Below, one piece after another: positions 6,097 to 10,492 of a DNA stretch of 10,492 nucleotides. Position 1 is the stretch's first letter, and each line of letters begins with the position of its first letter. The notes beneath the pieces were generated by a model. The model was not told the DNA's origin. It worked only from the letters and a program-made list of their open reading frames with translations, and ran no database searches. Both the position numbers and the translations under genes were made by a program. Source of the stretch: Candidatus Latescibacterota bacterium (GTDB lineage: Bacteria > JAAXHH01 > JABIQT01). The stretch is from positions 1 through 10,492 of the forward strand of contig JABIQT010000577.1 of the NCBI GenBank assembly GCA_018667995.1. Reading direction: 5' to 3'.

Positions 6097-6768
6097 CTAT
6101 ACGGATTTGGAACTGGCGCCTGCGCCCCGCTTCAGAGATTGCAGCAGTACGCGCCCAGGCCCGGTGAGTTTGGTCATGAAGAGTCCTTCGCCTCCAAACA
6201 GCACACGGCGCAAACCGGACACACTCTCAATATTGTAGTCTATGGATTCGGAAAAGGCGGCCAGGTTCCCCGTACTTACAAGCATGGATTCTCCCGGCGC
6301 CAATTGCTCCTCTATGAAATCACCGGATCCGTGTATGAGAACGGTTCCTTGCCCAGAGATCTTCTGAAGGAACAGACCTGCACCCCCAAAAAAGGCGGCT
6401 CCTTTGCGTTTGGCTGTCATCACATCAATCTGTATGGTTGTTCCGAAGGCGGCGACGAAAGATCCACGCGTGGTGACTACATCTCCCTCAGCAAGATCCC
6501 AGGCTATTATCTTGCCTGGTTGATTTGCCGAGAGCATCACTTCCTGGCCGGTTTGATTCGCCTCGATATAGGTCAAGGTCACACCCTCACCAGCCAGGAC
6601 TCGTCTCGCCGCGCCACCAACTCCACCGGGGATCTTCAACTCCCAGGATATTTCAGGACTATATGTAATCAGCGAGCCCTTGCTCGCCCAGCAAGTCTCT
6701 CCAGCCTCAAAGCTCAACCCCACCACCTGAGACAGCTCACCATCAATCGTGTATTCCACACTCGCCAC
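6097..6768 (-). CDS. AIM24 family protein
   Basis: 223 residues matching the AIM24 family (bacterial relatives of yeast Aim24), beta-rich trimer-forming proteins of unknown biochemical role. Signatures seen: an N-terminal YTIDGELSQVVGLSFEAGET (6-25), and two similar GLF motifs, FFGGAGLFLQKISGQGTVLI (126-145) and FGGEGLFMTKLTGPGRVLLQ (191-210), the second being the family's hallmark. No transmembrane segment or signal peptide. The start is uncertain: GTG at 6768 gives MASVEYTIDG, but no ribosome site is well placed. GTG at 6759 gives MEYTIDG, closer to the usual family N-terminus, with AGG 9 bases upstream. No ATG is available before the upstream in-frame stop. Gaps are 262 bases before and 71 bases after. 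Confidence 0.92.
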   Translation of the reverse strand: MASVEYTIDGELSQVVGLSFEAGETCWASKGSLITYSPEISWELKIPGGVGGAARRVLAGEGVTLTYIEANQTGQEVMLSANQPGKIIAWDLAEGDVVTTRGSFVAAFGTTIQIDVMTAKRKGAAFFGGAGLFLQKISGQGTVLIHGSGDFIEEQLAPGESMLVSTGNLAAFSESIDYNIESVSGLRRVLFGGEGLFMTKLTGPGRVLLQSLKRGAGASSKSV

Positions 6769-6822
6769 CCTGTCAAATTCGTCCGTTTTAGCCGAGGCCT
6801 AATCCAAAAGTACAGCATGAGC

Positions 6823-6851
6823 AAAATACGAAGAAGTCAGCTCCAAGGCAA
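6823..6851 (-). promoter_or_regulatory. Weak sigma70-like promoter candidate for the AIM24 gene
   Basis: On the minus strand TTGCCT (6851-6846) and TATTTT (6828-6823) are separated by 17 bases, each agreeing with the -35 and -10 consensus at 4 of 6 positions, about 55 bases before the GTG. Matches this weak occur by chance. Confidence 0.17.
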
Positions 6852-7016
6852 TTCTATCGCATCAAAAAATCTCTCGTATTCTCGATTGCTAATCCTCCGA
6901 TGTGCTAAGCCTGACGCAAGCCTTCCCAATCGATTCACAATCGCAGGATGCGTACGAATTTTCTCGAATAGACAGGATATATGCCTTGGTGTCCGGGCCT
7001 TTCTATCTTCATTAAT
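6837..7016 (-). pseudogene. Possible gene remnant between the TauD and AIM24 genes
   Basis: A frame without ATG/GTG/TTG at its upstream end is open to TGA at 6837 and reads like protein: HISCLFEKIRTHPAIVNRLG, then LASGLAHRRISNREYERFFD. A short frame beginning ATG at 7012 (MKIERPGHQGIYPVYSRK) would join it by a one-base shift near the AAAA run at about 6970. This suggests a small decayed gene, though no family is recognised and chance is possible. Confidence 0.25.
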
Positions 7017-7030
7017 TCGAAACTGATCTA

Positions 7031-8242
7031 CTAAGTATCTAACATCTCAAGCGGGGTCCTATAGCCTCCCGCCACGTGTGCCTCCAGCCAGGCGGGATCG
7101 TCCTTCCTCGGTAGCGCCAAGCAGGGCTGCCCCTTACAACTGAGGCGATACAGGAGGCGAGCATCTTCTATTGAGGTGATGTTTGATTTGACAGGCGGCG
7201 AGTTGTGCAGGGTCATAAAATTGTCCCATATGGTTACGTCGCCCGGCACGTGCAGGTGATCATAGCGGAATTGTGGCTGTAGAATGTGGGCCTCGAGTCT
7301 ATCGAGGACAGCACGTGATTCCTCAGGGGTCATCCCGTCCACTTCAACAGCTGGTCGCACCTTTGGCCGTGAGGCCCAGATGGGGCTGTGAAAGGACTTG
7401 ATACCGGACCTAGGATTGGTGCGCACCAATGGTGCAAGCCAACCTTCGTCCCCCTCATTAAGCCTCCGACGAAGTTGTCGGACCTCCAGATCCCGTTGCT
7501 CCTCCGCGGGCAATGCCTCAAAAGCGGCCGCAGTATCGGCAAAAGCTGTCTCTCCATTGAGTGGCAATTGCAGGCGCAAGCGCATTAGTTCCTTACTGGA
7601 ACCTTCGTAATAGGGATGTGGGGTTTCTGCTGCCGACTCCGGCACCCATGTACCGCCCGGGGCGTTGCGGGAAAGTGGCGATCGATGGGCGAGAAACATG
7701 GACACGTATATAGGCAGTGTTTCGTATTCGATGTCCGTATGCCACGAACCGCCAGCCGTAACACGCGTTTCAGCATCCTTGACGTCGCCGCGGAAATTTG
7801 AGGTAACAAGAACGGTAGGCGACTCATGGGAAAGGCACCGTAACTGACCGGGAAAAGTTTTATCAACTGCTGCCGCCGTGCGTTCCGCATAGGGAATGAG
7901 CTCTATGGGGCCGTCACTGGCGCCGTCCTGCTGGGCAGGTTTGCCACCGCGGGTGAAGTTATTGGGGTGGGGGATGGGTGCACCCCAGTGGTTAGCGAAC
8001 CGTTCGAAACCAGCAAGGGTGAAACGATCGAGATCTTGTCCGGCCAGACAGACGATGCGGTACTTGCTCAGGGCGTCAAGAAGGAAACTGACTTGAGCGT
8101 CCTCCAACGGACGACACAGGTCGATGCCTGTAAACCGGATACCCGCTCCACTGGCAGCGAGATGTGCTTGGAAGCCGGCAGCGGAACCGAATGCTGCTTG
8201 AAGTTTCTGCTCGTAAATCTGGTTCTCTTCATCCTGATTCAT
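7031..8242 (-). CDS. TauD/TfdA-type Fe(II)/2-oxoglutarate dioxygenase
   Basis: 403 residues from the ATG at 8242, chosen because GAGGAG lies 3-5 bases upstream; an ATG 15 bases earlier (8257) has none. The TauD-fold iron ligands are present: SWHTDIEYE (His168, Asp170) and WDNFMTLHN (His346), with ARLLYRLSCKG (361-371) supplying the 2-oxoglutarate-binding arginine (Arg362 or Arg366). Family members hydroxylate taurine, phenoxyacetates, carnitine precursors, alkyl sulfates or secondary-metabolite intermediates; the substrate here is unknown. The protein is much longer than TauD (about 280). The extra length lies before the HxD motif (roughly 85-165) and between about 190 and 330. Gaps of 273 bases upstream and 262 bases downstream suggest an independent unit. 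Confidence 0.95.
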   Translation of the reverse strand: MNQDEENQIYEQKLQAAFGSAAGFQAHLAASGAGIRFTGIDLCRPLEDAQVSFLLDALSKYRIVCLAGQDLDRFTLAGFERFANHWGAPIPHPNNFTRGGKPAQQDGASDGPIELIPYAERTAAAVDKTFPGQLRCLSHESPTVLVTSNFRGDVKDAETRVTAGGSWHTDIEYETLPIYVSMFLAHRSPLSRNAPGGTWVPESAAETPHPYYEGSSKELMRLRLQLPLNGETAFADTAAAFEALPAEEQRDLEVRQLRRRLNEGDEGWLAPLVRTNPRSGIKSFHSPIWASRPKVRPAVEVDGMTPEESRAVLDRLEAHILQPQFRYDHLHVPGDVTIWDNFMTLHNSPPVKSNITSIEDARLLYRLSCKGQPCLALPRKDDPAWLEAHVAGGYRTPLEMLDT

Positions 8243-8269
8243 GATTCTCCTCATCATTGAAAACTGATG

Positions 8270-8447
8270 TCACCAGACAGCGATTCTCAATTTCTCCGGA
8301 ACGAGTAGATTGTGTAAGGTATTTCCGATGCGCAGATTCTGGCACCTGATTTGTACGCCATAGGGCGTTTCAGCACCTTCGAAGTCCAGGCATCCCTTGA
8401 TAAGTCAGAAGAGCACGCCCCGCTATCTCTTTAGCATGGAGCTGCAT
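8270..8447 (-). pseudogene. Frameshifted small gene, about 60 codons
   Basis: ATG at 8447 (AGG 8 bases upstream) gives MQLHAKEIAGRALLTYQGMP, then runs out of frame. One base-shift away, the frame reads GCLDFEGAETPYGVQIRCQN, then LRIGNTLHNLLVPEKLRIAV and W before TGA at 8270. The second part has strikingly protein-like composition and stays open from 8404. The two halves overlap around 8390-8400, consistent with one lost or gained base (total length 178, not divisible by 3). It ends 27 bases before the TauD start. Family not recognised. A sequencing error or a chance frame are alternatives. Confidence 0.36.
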
Positions 8448-8515
8448 TCAATCGACCTGTCCGCGACCGCCAAGTCGCTGACTCGCCCTCTGGGATCCGC
8501 GGATGGAGCCGGCAT

Positions 8516-9277
8516 TCAATCTGTCCTGGTTCCAATGATCACCGGCTGAAAGAAGGCCTCGTCAAGCCTGGCCACATCCCGGAATCCGGCTTGGATCATA
8601 AGAACCATGAGTCTGGTGGTGCTGATGGCGTAGTACACGGATCGCATCACATGCGTCGTGACGCCCGCATCGCCATCATCCTCTACTACATACATGGTGA
8701 GGTCGTAGAAGGTTTCTCGCCATGCCCACTTCTGGAAAATCAAGTAACTGACCCCACGGTCCTCGCGCAATCCATAGAATTTCGCGCTGTTGTCTGTACG
8801 ATCCTCCGCCTCATAGTCTCGAGTACTGATAATACAGCCTCCGCCAGGTCGGGTACAGGCATACAACTGTCGAAGTGCACGCAAGATTTCGTCATCACTC
8901 AGGAGGTGTGGTATGGCATTGTCGCAAGCCAAAACGATATCGAACTGCCGTTGATGGTGGGTGGACAACGCGCGCATGTCTGCCACGGTAAAGGGAATGA
9001 CCAAACCACGATCAGCTGCCTCCAGCGATGCGCGTTTCACGCCATCGGGCGACAGATCCGATGCCGTGACCTGATACCCGAGTTTTGCGAGTCCAAGACT
9101 TTGGGTACCGATGCCGCAGGCGGCGTCCAGTACTTCAGTGCGCCTATCCGGCCAGTTCTCACGAATCAGCTGGTCAAGCGTGTTGGCTTGTCGGCCAAAG
9201 CTCGTCTCCCAATCTGGATAGATCAGGTGATAGAAGGGCGTAAGCTCAGAGTAGAATTGAGTCACGTTATCTGACAT
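8516..9277 (-). CDS. Class I SAM-dependent methyltransferase
   Basis: 253 residues. Motif I VLDAACGIGTQSLGLAKLG (49-67) binds S-adenosylmethionine, the acidic end of strand 2 is Asp74 (VTASDLSPDG), VADMRAL (98-104) contacts the adenine region, and DIVLACDNAIPHLLSDDEIL (113-132) is motif IV. RQLYACTRPGGGCIISTRDY (136-155) is the post-motif strand. The N-terminus (FYSELTPFYHLIYPDWETSF) and the CDNxxPHL segment resemble small-molecule N-methyltransferases such as the glycine/sarcosine group, but this is only resemblance. The ATG at 9277 has AGGA with 7-base spacing. It is 138 bases after the DNA-alkylation-family gene and probably cytoplasmic. Substrate unknown. Confidence 0.94.
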   Translation of the reverse strand: MSDNVTQFYSELTPFYHLIYPDWETSFGRQANTLDQLIRENWPDRRTEVLDAACGIGTQSLGLAKLGYQVTASDLSPDGVKRASLEAADRGLVIPFTVADMRALSTHHQRQFDIVLACDNAIPHLLSDDEILRALRQLYACTRPGGGCIISTRDYEAEDRTDNSAKFYGLREDRGVSYLIFQKWAWRETFYDLTMYVVEDDGDAGVTTHVMRSVYYAISTTRLMVLMIQAGFRDVARLDEAFFQPVIIGTRTD

Positions 9278-9331
9278 AGGAATGTCCTGAGCTGGTCTTC
9301 TACCCCAAGAGGGAGACTATTCCTCTTTAAC

Positions 9332-9356
9332 GAGATCCGGTAATCCGCAGGATCTC
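9332..9356. repeat. Inverted repeat GAGATCC/GGATCTC upstream of the methyltransferase
   Basis: Perfect 7-base arms (9332-9338, 9350-9356) around an 11-base loop, about 55 bases before the methyltransferase ATG. There is no T-run, so not a standard terminator. It could be an operator or 5' leader fold. Confidence 0.35.
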
Positions 9357-9415
9357 TCTATGATAAACGCGGCAGAAAGCAATGCTTGATGCGCTGTAAT
9401 CTCGCATGTTAGGCG

Positions 9416-10108
9416 CTACAGGTTCAGTTTCTTCTTGAGATAATCACTGGTCAAATGCTTGAGAAGGTCAATAGGCTCACAGCTGTTATCGTTACCATAA
9501 TCAATTTCCAGTGGACCGATTGCTGTTGCGGCGGCGACGGCGGCGGCATTCAGTACACTGTTCCGCTTACCTATTCCGAGCAATGCCCCGGCCATGCCCT
9601 CTCTGACCCACATTTCTTCGGAGAGAATTGTATCTTGAATATGTGCTATCCGTGCAAGGAGAAATGCATCATCCATCCCCTTGGGGTTTTTCTTGGAAAG
9701 CTCATAGAAGAGCGTATAGGCGCATCGGCGGCGCATATGATCCTCACTATCCATCCAATCGCGAGCAACATCGAAGGCAAAGGGCGCCTTTGCCAATGTG
9801 GCGTCACAGGAGGCGAACACATGAGCGAACTGACCACCGTGCAACTCTTCTACCTGCTGCTCCACTTGTTCTCTCGTCAGTTGCTTGGGGTCGTCGATGA
9901 GCAAACCGATGACTCTGGCATCATAAAACTCACTCTTCCAGAGCTGCTGCGCCAACTCGTGATCCCGTCCAATCTGCTTTGAAAACTTGCGCAGCCGGGT
10001 GAGACCGATGCCGAAACTTTCCAGCTCACGCGGCTTTTTCTTCCAGTGGGCAATGCCCCTTGGATCCTGATTCTCCCTTAGAAGTTTGATAACCTGCGCT
10101 ACGGTCAT
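9416..10108 (-). CDS. DNA alkylation repair family (AlkD-like HEAT repeat) protein
   Basis: 230 residues, all-helical with repeated HEAT-like helix pairs, similar in length to AlkD (about 237). Family features: FGIGLTRLRKFSKQIGRDHE (32-51), the LWKSEFYDARVIGLLIDDP stretch (56-74), RDWMDSEDHMRRRCAYTLFY (116-135), and WVREGMAGALLGIGKRN (167-183). AlkD excises bulky positively charged lesions using a Trp/Asp/Arg set. Here the segment aligned by position with its catalytic WWDSVD appears to be FASCDATL (98-105), keeping an Asp but not the tryptophans, so glycosylase activity is uncertain and a DNA-binding or other role is possible. The start at ATG 10108 follows AGGG with 9-base spacing and fits the family N-terminus (MTVAQVIKLL). 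A TTG extension to 10159 lacks support. Confidence 0.87.
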   Translation of the reverse strand: MTVAQVIKLLRENQDPRGIAHWKKKPRELESFGIGLTRLRKFSKQIGRDHELAQQLWKSEFYDARVIGLLIDDPKQLTREQVEQQVEELHGGQFAHVFASCDATLAKAPFAFDVARDWMDSEDHMRRRCAYTLFYELSKKNPKGMDDAFLLARIAHIQDTILSEEMWVREGMAGALLGIGKRNSVLNAAAVAAATAIGPLEIDYGNDNSCEPIDLLKHLTSDYLKKKLNL

Positions 10109-10200
10109 AGATCTATGCCCTTCGTTGAAGTACCATGACTCCGCCCCAGCGATGATCAATATGGGTTCTATGGCTCTGCTTCATCCTGATAGATTGATAT

Positions 10201-10269
10201 CTGCAGGCACCGACAAACCTGAGCCGCCATTATTTGACGCCAGCTTGTTGCCAATTTTCCTGCAGGCAC
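10201..10269. repeat. Pair of 10-base direct repeats CTGCAGGCAC
   Basis: CTGCAGGCAC occurs at 10201-10210 and 10260-10269, 59 bases apart, both in the gap before the DNA-alkylation-family gene. The inner CTGCAG is palindromic. It could be a tandem regulator site or chance. Confidence 0.3.
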
Positions 10270-10311
10270 GATTTACCACCACATTGGGCGGTCCGACCGT
10301 GACTCATCAGA

Positions 10312-10492
10312 TTAGACCAGATTCAACTGCCACGACACGCCGAAACGATCATTGACCCAGGTGAATTTCGTGCTAAATCCGTAGTTGTCGGGTGGCATCA
10401 GCACCGATCCGGCATCTGATAGCGATTTGAAGGCGCCATCTAATTCCGATTCCGACTCGCATTCTACAAAGAATGAGATGGCAGGTGTGAAA
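10312..10492 (-). CDS. PhnB-type VOC family protein, 5' end cut by window
   Basis: Only the last 59 codons are present. They include AISFFVECESESELDGAF and LSDAGSVLMPPDNYGFSTKF, ending TWVNDRFGVSWQLNLV. The closing 'DrFGvsWqln' pattern is the hallmark of PhnB-like VOC proteins (also called 3-demethylubiquinone-9 methyltransferase-like by older annotation), small soluble dimers of unclear substrate. The stop is TAA at 10312. A 203-base gap separates it from the DNA-alkylation-family gene. Function beyond the fold cannot be stated from this fragment. Confidence 0.9.
   Translation of the reverse strand, partial: FTPAISFFVECESESELDGAFKSLSDAGSVLMPPDNYGFSTKFTWVNDRFGVSWQLNLV

Noticed and set aside
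6073-7026. Plus-strand 317-codon open frame
   Set aside because: It is the shadow of the AIM24 gene, which has clear family motifs on the other strand; the plus translation has no family features.
8423-8515. 30-codon ORF starting immediately after the methyltransferase stop
   Set aside because: The start directly abuts a stop by chance, there is no independent ribosome site and the composition is unremarkable.
8591-9274. Plus-strand 227-codon open frame
   Set aside because: It lies antisense to the methyltransferase, whose SAM motifs are unambiguous.
9325-9414. Possible integron attC site: GCCTAAC next to the DNA-alkylation gene stop, GTTAAAG 77 bases on (minus strand)
   Set aside because: The far box ends in G rather than a pyrimidine, the inner arms are asymmetric (4-base spacer on one side, none on the other), and no matching sites follow the other genes.
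1-10492. tRNA, rRNA, CRISPR arrays, transposases and intrinsic terminators
   Set aside because: I saw no cloverleaf, spaced direct repeats, transposase motifs or hairpin plus T-run; a covariance-model scan would be needed to exclude small RNAs.

Overview
The window is bacterial. The genes are compact, many have clear Shine-Dalgarno sites (GGAG or AGGAGG), several start with GTG or TTG, and none shows introns. Base composition looks balanced (about half G+C by eye). The mix of two Fe(II)/2-oxoglutarate dioxygenases, three VOC domains, an AIM24 protein, an ankyrin protein and repair or housekeeping enzymes suggests a large-genome environmental bacterium, proteobacterial or a similar lineage. 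I cannot name the taxon from sequence alone. Every credible gene lies on the minus strand, so transcription runs from high to low coordinates.

In transcription order: a truncated PhnB-type VOC protein (10492-10312); an AlkD-like HEAT-repeat DNA-alkylation-repair family protein (10108-9416); a class I SAM methyltransferase (9277-8516); a gap holding what looks like a small frameshifted gene (8447-8270); a long TauD/TfdA-type dioxygenase (8242-7031); a gap with an open but start-less frame (7016-6837); an AIM24-family protein (6768-6097). Next is a tight cluster: a 68-codon ORF (6025-5819), an ankyrin-repeat protein (5805-5290), a 32-codon cysteine-rich ORF (5258-5160) and a two-domain rhodanese sulfurtransferase (5156-4296). 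A 380-base gap follows, with a stop-interrupted ORF and a 15-base perfect palindrome. Then come a NUDIX hydrolase (3915-3346), a NTP_transf_6 nucleotidyltransferase-like protein (3265-2642), a single-pass membrane protein of unknown role (2530-1931), a tandem VOC protein (1734-817, or from 1821), a 42-codon ORF (805-677), and a phytanoyl-CoA-dioxygenase-family protein (652 to the left edge, truncated).

The genes do not form one obvious pathway. Most gaps are about 80 to 380 bases, so this looks more like a string of independent accessory genes facing one way than a single operon. The exceptions are the 68-codon/ankyrin/32-codon/sulfurtransferase cluster (gaps of 13, 31 and 3 bases) and the VOC/42-codon/PhyH cluster (gaps of 11 and 24 bases). 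I looked for integron attC sites, which such an array would suggest, and did not find a convincing set. The most interesting signals are small: a four-cysteine leader-like ORF touching a sulfurtransferase start that has no ribosome binding site of its own, start regions inside hairpins, and remnants of broken small genes in the gaps. No clear new defence, CRISPR or mobile system was found.
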